64,000 nucleotides of DNA from Papio anubis (GCF_008728515.1 NC_044989.1:76657754-76721753); one strand, 5' to 3'. Shown: positions 1 to 12,380, numbered from the stretch's first letter. Made by a program: numbers and translations. Notes: generated by a model from the letters alone, not told the origin.

Positions 1-31
1 CTCATTGACTAACACAAGTAATCTCCCCTGT

Positions 32-361
32 GTTGAATGGTTGTCCCCTTCATCATCATGCTGAAACTTAATCGCCATTGTAACAGTATTAAAATGTGGG
101 ACATTTAAAAGGTGTTTGGATCATGAGGGCTCCACTCATGGTTGGGAATTGTGCCTTTATAAAACAATAAGTTTGTCCCCCTCTTGCTCTCTCTGGTTCT
201 CTGACCGTCCACTATGTGATTCCTTATGCCATGTAATGATGCAGCAAGAATGGCCCTTGCCAGATGGTGGCCCCTTGAACTGTGAGCCAATACATTTCTG
301 TTTGCTATAAATTACCCAGTTTGTGATATTCTGTTACAGCAGCACGAAACAGTCTAAGACA
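32..361 (+). mobile_element. ERVL-MaLR solitary LTR (MLT1/MST type)
   Basis: The order of motifs is that of a MaLR LTR. A degenerate 5' end is followed by 'catgctgaaacttaat', 'gatcatgagggctccac', a 'gcaagaatggcccttgcc' block, and a 3' end reading 'ataaattacccagt' then 'agcagcacgaaacagtctaagaca'. The two open frames here (105-310, both strands) are non-coding LTR sequence. Subfamily is not resolved and no target duplication is evident. Confidence 0.8.
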
Positions 362-1095
362 TTTGATAATCAGCTGGAAAAGGGAGACCCCAGTTGCATG
401 GAGCAGCATGGCACAATACTAGCAATGATAGGCAAAGGTTTAAAGAAGAGTTGGGAAACAAAGACTTTGTTTAATGAAATGGCCATTCTGACTGCAGTGG
501 AGAACTCACTTTTACCTAAGAATCTTCTTTTCGTTTTTCTGCCATCTGAAGACTGAATAAATCCCACTTCTGCTATTTTATTAAGAAGTAACCAGAGTTG
601 TGGGGAGAGAAGTATGGAAGTACTGTATGTTATGCATCTATGCTTATTTGGGTGCTTTTTCCCATAAACTAAAGTTGAAATAGACTTGTATATCACTGTT
701 TTCAAAATATGAGCTCAAACAAGAATTATGAAGGGTGTGATAATGAAAATGGAATCTGAAGTGTCCTCATGAGAAAAATGTAGTATCATTATGTATAAAC
801 AAGGGCAATGGGTAACATATCTCCCCACTTCATGCATCTATATGGTGGTGAACTGAAAATGCTTATGAAAACCTTTTCAGTTTGAAACTTCAGTCAGCAT
901 AGGAGAAACCCACAGGATTAGAATTGGCTCTTTTCCTATATTGTTTTTACCAGTTTCCTATTCACAAAAGCAATAGGTTTATTTTTAAGTCTAGGAACGT
1001 AGACATTTGTGATAAAGACGAAGTGATATTCACTTACTAATTTCTAATTTTATTCAAATAGTGGGGTTTTTTAAATATTTCACTTTTTTAGGTAC
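362..1095. other. Unassigned AT-rich sequence
   Basis: No repeat family, gene or RNA is recognised. Short overlapping open frames on both strands (323-556 and 370-705) have no recognisable domain and no splice or start context. I treat them as chance. Confidence 0.5.
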
Positions 1096-1099
1096 TTAT

Positions 1100-1240
1100 G
1101 TTTACTCTGTAGTTTTTAACCATTCTAATAATCCTGCAGTATAGGTTAGGAAGATATTTTGTGCTTTATTTGAATGGGAAAACTGAGATGTAGAAAAAGA
1201 TAAAAACGTCTTGCCCAAAGTCCAAGTCAGGAACGTTTGT
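1100..1240 (-). repeat. MIR SINE fragment
   Basis: Read on this strand, the 'aatgggaaaactgagatgtag' and 'cttgcccaaagtccaagtca' segments match the conserved MIR core in reverse complement. Diverged and incomplete. Confidence 0.65.
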
Positions 1241-1499
1241 AACCTATGTATTGTTTATTCCATGGTATAGCTGTATGAAGACTCATTTAACCTCACTATA
1301 TTTGAACACTTTGTTTTCAATTTCTCGGTAGATACTAGAATATAAATATATTCATGAATATTTATTGGCAATTTTTAATTGCTTTCCTTTGAATGTTTTT
1401 CTACAAACCTTTCTAAATTAAAAAAATCAAATCAACTTAATAAATCTTCAAACACAGATTTATTAAAGTACTTATATTATTTATAATGAACATCTCCAT

Positions 1500-1612
1500 T
1501 CAGAGCTGTGGCCTAGATTGTGACTTTCTTACTGTCACCTTGATATTTCCAGACATTGCACTGTTCCCAGAATATGGCAGATCCTCAACAACCATTTGTT
1601 GAATAGTAATTA
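1500..1612 (+). repeat. L2 3'-end fragment
   Basis: The end 'ggcagatcctcaacaaccatttgttgaatag' region resembles the L2 3' terminus (cancel-type 'ctcaataaatatttgttgaatg'). Short and old. Confidence 0.55.
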
Positions 1613-2285
1613 ATGTTTATTATTATTTTAAGGTTTTGGTTACAAATGAGAGTATCATTATGCTATCTCTAAAGAAACTAATTTACTCCCTTTCTACCAT
1701 TCTGGACATGAAATACTATTTTTTCAATTGTAAATTGTTTTGTTAAATATTATAAATGCTAAATATGAATGCAGGGAATTTTGGCTAATTGAAGTGGTAA
1801 TCAGATGAGTTATGTTTATCGAAAACATTCCACGTGGTAATTTAATCTCATCATTATAATTAAGATCATATTGTTACTTTGATTCAAATTCTCCATTCTC
1901 TCTGCCCTTGTGGCCTTTCGATTTTATTGAATAAATGTTCCTCCAGATAGATATTTGAAAAGTAGTATATTTGTTGCCAAGATTTATACTTTAAGAGGCA
2001 TAAAACTAATTAAACAATTAAAAATGTAATGTCTTTTTCATTTTAGAGCAACAATAAAATAAACAGATTCAATAATCTGAGATTTCAATAAGAAAAAACA
2101 TTGAATTGTATTACCTTACTATAGAGTGTATCACTCACCACTATTTCTAGTGCTATCTTTGGCCATGTTGGATTTCTCAGGGGAGATAAATTTATTAGCA
2201 TTTTTACCATCACATTTTCTAATAGTCAGTAGCCTTCTTCCTTCAGTGCTAAGGACTAACTGTAGTTTTCTCATACAAATGTTTC
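1613..2285. other. Unassigned AT-rich sequence
   Basis: Very AT-rich. No recognisable element or gene. Confidence 0.45.
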
Positions 2286-4255
2286 CTCATAATTTTTGTT
2301 GCAGTAAAGCTTACATACAATGAAATCTATACATGTTAGGTATATAATATGGTAGATTTTGACAAATACATGCACCTATATAACCAATATCCCAATCAAG
2401 ATACAGAACATTTCAATGACTGCTAAAAGTTCCCTCCTATCCTCAGTCTAGTCACTCTCCACCACTCAAAGGCAATAGTCTATTGTTTGTTTATTGTTGA
2501 ATATATATCAAATTTGTTTATCCATTCTCTCTTAATGTTCATTTAGACTGCTTCCAGTGTTTTGGCTATAATGAGTAAGAGAACCACAAATCTTCTTATA
2601 CACGTCTTTCTTGTAGAAGTAAGTTTTCATATCTCTTGCATATGTACCTAAGATTGGAATTGCTGAGTCAGAGGACTGATGTATGGTTAACTTTAGAAGA
2701 ACTTGCCAAAGAGTTTTCCAATGTGCTCTTTGCAGCAATGTGTAGGAATTCTAGTCACTCCAAAGTCTAGCAAACATTTGGTATTATCAGTCTTAAAAAA
2801 ATCTTAGGCATTTAGTGATTGTGAAGTTGTATCTCACTGAAGTTTTAATTTGTATTTCCCTAATGAGTAGTGATGTTTAGTATCTTATCATGTGCTTGTT
2901 GGTCATTCACATACGTTCTTTTTTAAAAATTGTCTGCTCAGTTCTTTCACTTAATTTTTTAATTTTTTTTTGCCTTTTTCAGGGCTTCATATATATTCTG
3001 GATATATATAAGACACATATGTATAAATGTAGTGCAAATGTTGTCTTTCATTTTGTAGTTTGTGTATCAATTTACTTAACAATATATTTTGATGAGCAGA
3101 GTTTTTAAATTTTTTATGAAGTCCAATTTGTTTACGGACAGTATGTATCATGTCCTCTTTAGGTAAATTATCTACTCCAAGGTCAGAAAGATGTTCTACT
3201 GTGTTTTCTTCTAACAACTTTATGGTCTGAGTTTCCTGTTTATGTAGATATTATATCTCAGATTATTTTCTGTGTATGCTGAGAGTAGGAATTGAGACTT
3301 ATTTTTTCCCTTATATATTTACTCAGTTGTCAAATCACCATTTGTTCAAAAGACTTTCCTTTCCTTATTGAATTTAGTTGGTGCCTTTGCTGAAAATCAT
3401 TTGAACAGGAGGTCTATTTCTAGACTCTTTATTCTATTCTTACAATTGTCTATTCTAATGTCACCACCACACAGTCTTGATTATGGTAGCTTTATAGTAA
3501 ATCTTGAATTCAGACAGTGGGAGTCCTCCAACTTTGTTTCTCTTTTTAAAGATTATTCGACTATCCTATATTCTTGAATTTTTACATAAATTATAGAATC
3601 AGTGTCTTTTCTTCAAGAAAGCCTCCTGGAGTTTTGAGACTGATTGCATTGAATCTATATATCAATTTAAGGAGAATAGATATCTCAGCAGTACTGAGTC
3701 TTTCAACGCTGTTTTAATTCTTCTTTAATTTCTTTCAGCCATGTTTATTAGTTTTCCATATGATATTTTGGTCATATTTTATTAATTTCTAAAATATATT
3801 TTTGATGTAAAGAGATTTTTTTCTAAAATGTATTTCTTATTGTTTATTGCTAGTTCTTAGAAGCATAATTGATTTTATACATTGATTTTATACATTGATT
3901 TTGTGTCCTGTGATCTTAGTAAATCCACATATTAGTTTTCTGTAGATTCCTTAAGGCTTTCCATGTAAACAAACATGTTATTTTCAAATAATAACGGTTT
4001 TACTTCTCTTTTAAACTGTATGCCTTTTACCTTTTGTTTTTTGACCATTTCCTTGAAAAGGCTAGGACTTGTAGTAAAAGAAATTGTTAGAGTGGATAGG
4101 ACCCCTGTCTTTCAAATATTAGTAGAAGGGGGTTCAGTCACTATGAAATATAATTCTAGCAGTAGGCTTTTTATTTGCATACTTATAATGTTAAGAAAAT
4201 TTTCTTTCATTTTTAGTTTGCTGAGAGCTTTTATAATTTATTGAAGTGATCACAT
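2286..4255 (-). mobile_element. Old L1 (L1M) fragment, antisense
   Basis: Read on the minus strand this is the 3' UTR (2286-2450) and the 3' half of a decayed L1 ORF2. Landmarks in order on the plus strand are 'attggaattgctgagtcagagg', 'aacttgccaaagag', 'aattgtctattctaatgtcac' near 3450, 'ttatggtagctttatagtaaatcttgaa', and 'gctgagagcttttataat' near 4225. No frame is intact. A 14-bp unit (attgattttatac-like) is tandemly repeated at about 3872-3902. Confidence 0.85.
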
Positions 4256-4995
4256 GGTTTCACTATTTTTTTAAATTCCAACATTCTCCAGAACTATACA
4301 ACCTTCATCTTCACCTTCTAGCTCTCGGCTCCTTAGCAGGCATCTTTGCAATGCCTCATGCAGTTCCACCTTTGAAGTGCCAAACTCAGTCCCAGCTAAG
4401 TACCTGCAGTGACTATCCCTGCACACTTCTGTTCCCACTCCCACTCTGCATAGCTTATCTTCTTCAGTGTCCTATCTTGCAAATTACAGCCCCTTCCACA
4501 TTTAAGAACTTCCTTCTCTACTACTTTAGTTCTGGGAGACACTCTGGCCCTTTGCTGGGTCAATGGTAGCAAAACACCCCAGGCAGAACAGTAGAGCAAT
4601 CTTTGGGCTCACTTTGGGCGTTTCTTTTTTCTCCAGGATCACAGCCCAGGACTGTGATCATCAAAAAAATCAAGAATATTTTTCAGTTCCTTTCAAGAAT
4701 AAAACCATTAGTGGAATAGGGTGTCAAAGAGAAAAGAATATATAGAAGAGAAAAGTGGGCCCCTCACATTTAAAAAAAAGTGATCATATGGAAAAATGTG
4801 ATGCCTAATTACTTTCTATGATACAATGCACATATTATAGGCATGTTTCAGTTTATAACAGTTCTACTTGATCATCTCTGTGTTGTGTAGTAATTTTTAA
4901 ATTGCAGAATTTATCATATGTGGTTTATGATAGTGATGTTGTACTGTGGGAAGCACTCCATATAAGAAAAATTACTACTGGTCTTAGAAGCAAAT
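4256..4995. other. Unassigned, locally less AT-rich sequence
   Basis: No element recognised. A 107-codon open frame (4246-4569) begins inside the L1M end and shows no domain. A second open frame lies on the opposite strand, as expected by chance in a stretch with fewer AT-rich stops. Confidence 0.4.
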
Positions 4996-4999
4996 AAAC

Positions 5000-5160
5000 A
5001 TGACTCTAAGGAGTTGCCAACATGCTGAATTTTCATGTTCTCATCTGTTAAATGAAGATACTATTATTTGACTGTCAATATTGGTGTGAATAATCCAGGT
5101 AATGTTTGTAAAACACTCAGCATCAAGCTTTATCTGGAATTTAGCAGGAGATCATTAGAT
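5000..5160 (+). repeat. MIR SINE fragment
   Basis: 'ttctcatctgttaaatgaagata' followed by a diverged 'gtgtgaataatccaggtaatg' and 'aaacactcagcat' follows the order of the MIR core and 3' half. Confidence 0.6.
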
Positions 5161-6906
5161 GATGCTGATGATAATGATGGTGATGAAACACAAATATTTT
5201 ATCTTATAAGCTAAAATACAGTGAGCTTTCTGGGAGTATCTTCTCTAAGAAAGGATCAGTAACTTATTTACAGTTTTCCTGACACTGCCTGAGACAGGCT
5301 GGTAAAAATGTTATCTGGATGAGATCCATGGAAATCTGTTTAACTCTGCTCCTGCCCTTTTTAATCAATTCATCATGGAAAGTGCTTTATGGAAAGCAGC
5401 AAGTACTGTCATTACCCTACTGCACAATCCTTCTTTCATATTTTGATTCCACAAATGTCACATATTTGATGACTTAAAAGTAATCTTTATGGGAAGTGCC
5501 TTGCTTAATATACAGTAGTGAAGAAGTCCCTCCTCCCTCCCCAAAGAATCATACATTTATGGTGAGGGTAGAAAAAAAAATAGAATGCTCTCTAAGGCAA
5601 CAAAAGTCAAAGCTGAGGGATGAATATTTCTAGATAAATGAGATAATTAGAACAATTAGAAACAAATGCAGAATAATTGCATATTTCTTTTAGCTATTTA
5701 TACAGTGAAAGTTCTGGGGCAAGAACTATGCTTTACATGTGCTAGCTTCAATTGGGTGCACTATTGGTACTAAAAAAAAAAAGGTTGCAAGTAAATTTTG
5801 CTATTATTTCTAAGGAAAATTCACTTGGAAAAGGGCATTGCACTTACATAGCTTAATAATGGATTATAATTTCTAAAACATTCAAAAGCTAATTTATACA
5901 TCTTTAACTTATCCCAATAAAACAAAAAAAAACTTATTGTTCTGAATCAAGTTGTTTATGTGATCTATGTGATCTAGATTTTCGGCAGACTTTTTATGTG
6001 TGATGCATCACACAGTAGGAGAATAAATAAAGGTAAAGTATTGTATGTGTGTATATGTCTATGTATCAATAATTTATATAGTATAGTTTATATAACACAT
6101 TCTTCCAAAATGATTTCAAATGGATTACTAAAAAAAGTTGTAAGTAGAATTCAATTTTAAAATTGACTAAACTCAGGCAAATGGAAAATGAAAATAATGT
6201 ATTTTGTTTTTATATTTACTAAGATAACTAAGTTAGATGACTTAAAAAATTAGAAAACGCTGTGAATTAACCTTTGATTATGAAAGCATTTAAGAAACTT
6301 ACCTAAACATAAGAAAAGTTTAAAGTAAGAACAATATTATGTCCTATATGACAAATCAAGAACAATCTGCAGGAGAGAGAGTCTGGAGGCACCTAGCTGG
6401 AAGAGAATAGGAAAGCTGGTGTGGAATAGGAAAGTGTGATCTTGAGAAAGAAGGCTCCCAATAAGTAGTTCAGGCTCAACTGAAAGGAGAAAAATGAGCA
6501 GCGTAAATTTCTGGTGGAAGGGTGTCCAAATTACTTAAAAAATGTGGAGTCCAATATTTTATTTTGAGATTATTTTTCTGTTTTGAGCAGCAAAGCAGAC
6601 CTCTAGTTTATTCCTGAAACCTAAGAAAAAGTTCACTAAATGCTGCAACTGCATTATTGATGCTTTGCTTAAAAAATTAAGGGAGAGGGCGTGCCTCTGC
6701 ACAGGGTGAAGTGGAGTGGGCACCAGGAGTCAACTTGAGAAGAGGCAACCAAACCTGAAGGCACAAATGACCAGGAGAATGTAAGCTTTCACATTACCCA
6801 CCCGAGAAGCCATCCTCAGATATCCGAAGAAATGTGTCAAAATTCCCAAACACATGTGGAGTGGTCTTGAGCTATTCAGTTGGATTTTCAAGGTACAAAT
6901 GAACTA
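5161..6906. other. Unassigned AT-rich sequence
   Basis: About 1.7 kb without recognised repeats or genes. It contains short A tracts near 5571 and 5773 and no long open frame. Confidence 0.45.
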
Positions 6907-7265
6907 GAAATCTGCAGGGTTTTTTTTTTGTTTTTTTTTGTTTTTTTTTGGTTTTTTTTTTTTTGAGGCGGAGTCTCGCTCTGTCACCCAGGTAGGAGTG
7001 CAGTGGCCAGATCTCAGCTCAATGCAAACTCCGCCTCCCTTGTTTACGCCATTCTCCTGCCTCAGCCTCCCGAGTAGCTGAGTAGCTGGGACTACAGGCG
7101 CCTGCCACCTCGCCCGGCTAGTTTTTTGTATTTTTTAGTAGAGACGGGGTTTCACCGTGTAGGCCAGGATGGTCTCGATCTCCTGACCTCGTGATCCGCC
7201 CGTCTCGGCCTCCCAAAGTGCTGGGATTACAGGCTTGAGCCACCGCGCCCGGTCGAAATCTGCAG
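6907..7265 (-). mobile_element. Young AluY-type element with target duplication
   Basis: The Alu body is at 6918-7254, inverted, so its A tail is the T-rich tract at the left. The target duplication 'gaaatctgcag' is at 6907-6917 and 7255-7265. The body shares 'cggctagttttttgta' and 'ggcttgagccacc' with the Alu at 7827; I recall these as Old World monkey AluY variants. An 8-9 bp internal duplication (gtagctga, near 7073-7090) is present, and the T tract is broken by single G residues. Confidence 0.95.
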
Positions 7266-7810
7266 TTTTTAGACACAGTTTTTTATGTCATTTATTATAC
7301 AACAACAACAAGAACAACTATAATATAAATGAAGTAATAACATTTAAGAAACTTACATTTTTTGTTTCACTGAAGCATAGATACCGTAAAGGATTTTTTT
7401 AAAAAAATGTGTATTTGTTTTACATACATTAACCAAAGACAATTATATCATTTAAGGCAAATTATTAAGGAATATATAAGTTTTATTAAATTATGTAGTT
7501 GTTTATCTGTAAATGGATACACAAAAAGTATGTTAGGTAGGTTGCTTCTATTAGGTTGGTTATGGATTCTTCTTACAACATGATTTATGCCAATAAATAT
7601 TTTGGCAAATAAAGAGGAGAATTATCCGCAGCTAGTTGTTTACATGGTTTTATATGTATAATCAATGGTATACATATAAACCATTAGATATCAACTGGTT
7701 TCATAGAAAAATAATATTGACTGATTAAGTTTGGGAAATCCAAGTCAATGGGAAATTTTACCAGTGAACGACTGAAACATAAGCTCCTTTGGACCCCAGC
7801 TGAGTAAAAT
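7266..7810. other. Unassigned AT-rich sequence between two Alus
   Basis: No element or gene recognised. Confidence 0.45.
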
Positions 7811-8129
7811 TAGCCTGCAATATTTTTTTTTGAGACGGAGTCTGGCTCTGTCGCCCAGGCTGGAGTGCAGTGGCCGGATCTCAGCTCACTGCAAGCTCCG
7901 CCCCCCGGGTTTACGCCATTCTCCTGCCTCAGCCTCCCGAGTAGCTGGGACTACAGGCGCCCGCCGCCTCGCCCGGCTAGTTTTTTGTATTTTTTAGTAG
8001 AGACGGGGTTTCACCGTGTTCGCCAGGATGGTCTCGATCTCCTGACCTCGTGATCCGCCCGTCTCGGCCTCCCAAAGTGCTGGGATTACAGGCTTGAGCC
8101 ACCGCGCCCGGCCTAGCCTGCAATATTTT
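7811..8129 (-). mobile_element. Young AluY-type element with target duplication
   Basis: Full-length inverted Alu, body about 7827-8113, with short T tract. The target duplication 'tagcctgcaatattttt' is at 7811 and again from 8114. The sequence is close to intact (both monomers, few CpG losses), so the insertion is recent. The open frame at 7865-8053 is Alu sequence, not a gene. Confidence 0.96.
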
Positions 8130-8178
8130 TTAAGCAACAGTTACTATGCAGGTGCTAAAGGCATTTATTGTCTTTTAG

Positions 8179-8236
8179 GAAAAAAAAAAACAAAAAACAT
8201 GCATTTCAATATTTCGAATTTCTTGAAAATGCTAAA
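8179..8236. repeat. Direct repeat, copy A
   Basis: An A-rich tract is followed by a 'ttcaatatttcgaatttc' and 'ttgaaaatgctaaa' segment. It recurs at 9390-9447 with few differences. Family unknown. Confidence 0.8.
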
Positions 8237-8630
8237 TGGCAATTAGGCCATGTTATGAGCTAAAACCTGGCCAAAATTAATATTTTAACTTAGATATGCC
8301 CTATGAGAGAAGCAACCCATGCCAGTAAATATTGGTTTTAATATTTATGAAAATGAATCTGGCTAAAACAATCATTTTGATTTACAAAAAATTCTCTTTT
8401 CACATTGATCAGCCAAATCCCATCTCAGCTTGTGCATCAGTCAAATTTTAAATCGTAATTCATATGTTAAAATACACCAACTGTCTCAAATTTAATTTGT
8501 AGTTTATTCAATAAAATTAGTCAAATATAAACTTTCTCTTAAAGTAAATAATGCCACAAAAAATGCTATTTTTATAATGATTACTACCTGCCATAGTATT
8601 TGTGGAAAATATCTGCATGGTAACATGGCA
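8237..8630. other. Unassigned AT-rich sequence
   Basis: Nothing recognised apart from general AT richness. Confidence 0.4.
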
Positions 8631-9250
8631 GGAAGTGTGATGTTTGATACTGAGTGTCAACTTGATTGGATTGAAGGATACAAAGTATTGATCCTGGGTG
8701 TGTCTGTGGGTGTTGCCAAAGGAGATTAACATTTGAGTCACTGGGCTGGGGAAGGCAGATCCACCCTTAATCTGGGTGGGCACAATCTAATCAGCTGCCA
8801 GGGAATATAAAGCAGGCAGAAAAAATGTGAAAACTGAGAGATGGGCCTAGATTCCCAGCCTACATCTTTCTCCCATGTTGGATACTTCCTGCCCTCGAAC
8901 ATTGGACTCCAAGTTCTTCCGTTTTGGGACTCAGAATGGTTCTCCTTGCTCTTCAGCTTGCAGACAGCCTATTGTGGGACCCTGTGATCATGTAAGTTAA
9001 TAAATTCCCCATATATACATATATATGTATTAGGATATATATATATGGATATATATATTCCCCACATATATATTAGGATATATATTAGGAGATACATATT
9101 ATATATATCCTATTAGTCTTATTTTATATTCATGTATATATAAATATGTATATATCCTGTTAGTTCTGTGCCTCTAAAAGTACCCTAATATAATAATGAT
9201 ATACCCTATTATTTCTGTTCCTCTAAGAGAACCCTGACTAATACAGGAAG
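8631..9250 (+). mobile_element. ERVL LTR (MLT2-like) with 5-bp target duplication
   Basis: The LTR is 8636-9245. Landmarks are 'gtcaacttgattggattgaa', 'ttgccaaaggagattaac', 'aatataaagcaggcag', 'tacttcctgccctcgaaca' and 'cagcctattgtgggac', ending 'ccctgactaataca'. The target duplication 'ggaag' is at 8631-8635 and 9246-9250. The last 240 bases are an AT-rich reiteration of the LTR 3' terminus. The MLT2 name is from memory; the LTR nature is firm. Confidence 0.85.
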
Positions 9251-9259
9251 AGTATCCAA

Positions 9260-9389
9260 TTTTGTCTAGTCAGCAGCACAGGTTTAACCATCAGGCAGAT
9301 TAAAGATCAAATCACATATTCACTTATGAGGCTTTGGTGGAGTCATTTAACCTTATGTGCTTCTGGCTTTCTCAAATAAAAAATAGGAG
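9260..9389 (+). repeat. Probable MIR SINE fragment ending in an A tract
   Basis: 'cacttatgaggctttggtgg', 'gtcatttaacctta' and 'tttctcaaataaaaaatagg' follow the MIR order. It runs into a 20-A tract at 9390. Confidence 0.55.
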
Positions 9390-9447
9390 AAAAAAAAAAA
9401 AAAAAAAAACAGGCACTTCAATATTTCAAATTTCTTGAAAATGCCAA
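9390..9447. repeat. Direct repeat, copy B
   Basis: A 20-base A tract is followed by 'cttcaatatttcaaattt' and 'cttgaaaatgccaaa', matching copy A at 8179-8236. Confidence 0.8.
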
Positions 9448-10331
9448 ACCCTGGTTGAAGCCAGGGTGAATGTGGAAATGAGATATATACATATATACAC
9501 ACACAAACATACATAATATCTGAAACATAGTAAGCTCTTAATAAGGAGGCTTATTAACTCATATACATAGTCTGACTTATTTAATATTTTCTTCATTCTA
9601 ATAACATTTTTAAATTGTAATGAGTGTGACCAATACTTATGATTGATCCACATAAGAAACAAGAATTGTCATAAATTTGTTATAGTGTTTTCAGGAAAAC
9701 TTTGCCAGTTATGTTCACATTTTATAACTAGCCAAATAGAAAGCACATTTATACATTATATAGATCTTATTTTAAAACGTAGCAATATGCAAAACGTAGT
9801 TTAGTAAATTTACCAAAAACCTAACCTATTAATTTTGGATGGTAAAATATGGGTAGTTATTAGATTATTCTTTGTTCTTTTTAGAATTAAAAACATTATT
9901 CAAAAATAAAAATACCCAAAATTTTAAAGTGTTTAATTTTGTCTTGATGATTTTTAGTGCTATAGGTGGCCAATAGTTGGATCCTTTTTTGTTGTTTTTG
10001 TTTTGTTTTGTCTTAGTATCTTCAAAAGACTGGTTCTTATACTTTGTATGGGTGTTGCTAAATTCACATGAAGCTATATGTTCTTTGAAATCAAGAAATT
10101 GATCCACAAATTTGTCTCTGAGAAAATAAGACAAATGGAAAATAATGTTTCTTGAAGAGTTAGAGACAGGAATATATTTGGACACTTCTTGGAAGGTGTG
10201 GGACAGAGTGCGAGGCCACTGGGACACTGGTACCAGTGTAAGCCCCAGCAAGTTGGCCATGAGAAGTTATCAGGGACAAGGAAGGGTGCAGAGGCTGCAA
10301 GAGGAATTCTTTGATTTTCCTGCTTTCACAG
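9448..10331. other. Unassigned sequence
   Basis: AT-rich at first, then less so from about 10130. No recognised repeat. Confidence 0.4.
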
Positions 10332-10461
10332 AAGATGCCCTGCTTGATAATACCCTTGTCTATTATTTCCAAGTGCTGAAAAAGAGAGAGATGTGTATCC
10401 AATTTAAGGTCATCTGCAAAATACAGGAAGGCAAAGATGCTCAGCTGTCTTGGTACGAGTT
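10332..10461 (+). other. Weak candidate exon (130 bp)
   Basis: A pyrimidine-rich stretch ending 'tgctttcacag' (acceptor AG at 10330-10331) precedes the segment, and a strong donor 'gtaagt' follows at 10462-10467. A 106-codon frame (10145-10465) is open through it and has no recognised domain. An overlapping 125-codon frame is open on the opposite strand. Splice-like signals arise often by chance, so this is only a candidate non-coding or cryptic exon. Confidence 0.2.
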
Positions 10462-12380
10462 GTAAGTTAAATTTGAGTTCTGATATTAACTCACTGTGAC
10501 AAATCTTCTCATAGATATGGAATGATGATAAATACATGTGAAAAAAAAAATAAAAACATTAGTGAGATCTCACTTCTTCAGTCTTTCATCGCAAATATTA
10601 AGAGACATAAAAAAGTAACTAATTTTTAATTAACTACAATGAGCCAAAGGGGATTGGTATATGAAAGAGGTAAAAGATCAAGCTAGAATTCCACATACTT
10701 CACCCTAAATATTAGCAGTACTCTTTTATGGAAGGTTTGTGACTTTAAGAAAACTTTTAAAATGCAGCATGAACCCAAAAAAGCATCAATGTGAATTCAC
10801 CAAATCACACCCCTTTCTGAGAACTTATATATAGATATAAGCTCTCTTCAGGCTTGGTTTTTATTTTTGACATCACAGCCTATCTTTATTATCAAGAAAA
10901 TGCCATGAGACTCTGAGAGAACTTTTCAAAACTAGTGAAGTGAAAATGTTTAGGATCTAAAGGTGTCTTAACGAAAAATAAATAAATAAAAAACCATTAG
11001 TCTATACATTAGTCAAATTATTGAGAATCCAATTTGAAGTACTTTTAATAGGAACAACTTGTACTAAGAAGGATTTTGGAAAACTTCAAGAAAGCTTTGG
11101 GCAAATATTTTTCATTTAATTGGGATAGAGTTGCCTCCTTGGTGTTTCAAGTTGATTATGAATCCACATGCACATTTCATCTTTGCTCTTTTCCTCTGGA
11201 TGAAATCCTTTATTAATACAAGAGATCATTGACCTTAGAGCTTAAATTTTTTTAAAAACCTTTTTAAAATGTGACTTTTGCTGACATTTAACAACAAACA
11301 GCAAAGCTGATTTTTTTCTCTCCTCCGGTTGGGAACTTGGCAGAGTCATTTAATTTGTAGTGCTTTCAACCTACAGGAAAAAAAACAAGGTGATTGTACT
11401 TTGATTTCCCTGTTTGATGATCCTGAATAAAATGCAAATATGTTATATAAAAATTTTAACAGACAGCTCGATATACTCAGACTTATACATATAGTTTTCA
11501 TGCTACTGGACATCAAAGACAATACATTGTACTGTCTGTGTAAATCAACCCAAACACTCAGCAAGTAGCGTCATTTTTTAATGAAGATGCTTCTATGTAT
11601 TCAACATACGCCAGTGCCAATGACTGTGTGGAAGCTGCATTATTCCTCCTCTTATCTCCAGCTCACTTGCATGCACCCTTGAATCATTTTGAGCACACCC
11701 AATCTGTAAAGCACTCAACATGATGCTAAGTGGGAAAAACTCTCATGTAAGTGGGGCACTTAATTTATGCCATATATGGCAGTGAGAAAAGTCAGACAAA
11801 TATTCTAAAGCCCAACACTGACTGTGCCAAAGTGTGCCATTGACAGTGAAGAGAAAAAGAAAAGTTGTATAAAAATAACAAAGCAACTGGCGCTCTATCT
11901 TTAAGCCTTTACTCTTAACTACAAAAAAAACTAAACCCAAAGTATTCTTCCCTGATTTTTTTTTTTTTTAGTCAAAGAAATTCCCATCAGCTCATAGAAA
12001 GCAGCTGTGTATGTACATTAACCAGTATCAATTTGTAGGTGTGGATGTTTGAGTTGTGGCATGTACTTGGTTATGACCAATAGCTCACAATTGAATTATC
12101 ACTAAAACATTCCATTAAAGTTAGATTTTGTGGTAGCACTATTATAATCTCATTATTTGTGCAGTGGTATAATAGATACTAGAAATTAATACATTTAACT
12201 TATTAATAAATTTACTTAAGGAATTAAAAAATTGCAAGCTGATTCCTCTTGTATTATTAAAAATATCTGCATATCAATTTTGTAAGATGGAATTTATTAA
12301 TGTATTTATGCAGCATATGGCATTAACCACTGCTTTTTTTTTTACCCTGAAATCTACTTTCTTTTAGTTGTAATTATTTT
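10462..12380. other. Unassigned AT-rich sequence
   Basis: About 1.9 kb with no recognised element. Short open frames (11346-11564, 11743-11940, both minus) show no domain. Confidence 0.45.

Noticed and set aside
7865..8053. Proline- and serine-rich 62-codon frame
   Set aside because: It is the translation of an inverted Alu, as are those at 13907-14287, 14659-15287, 28319-28662 and 62087-62383.
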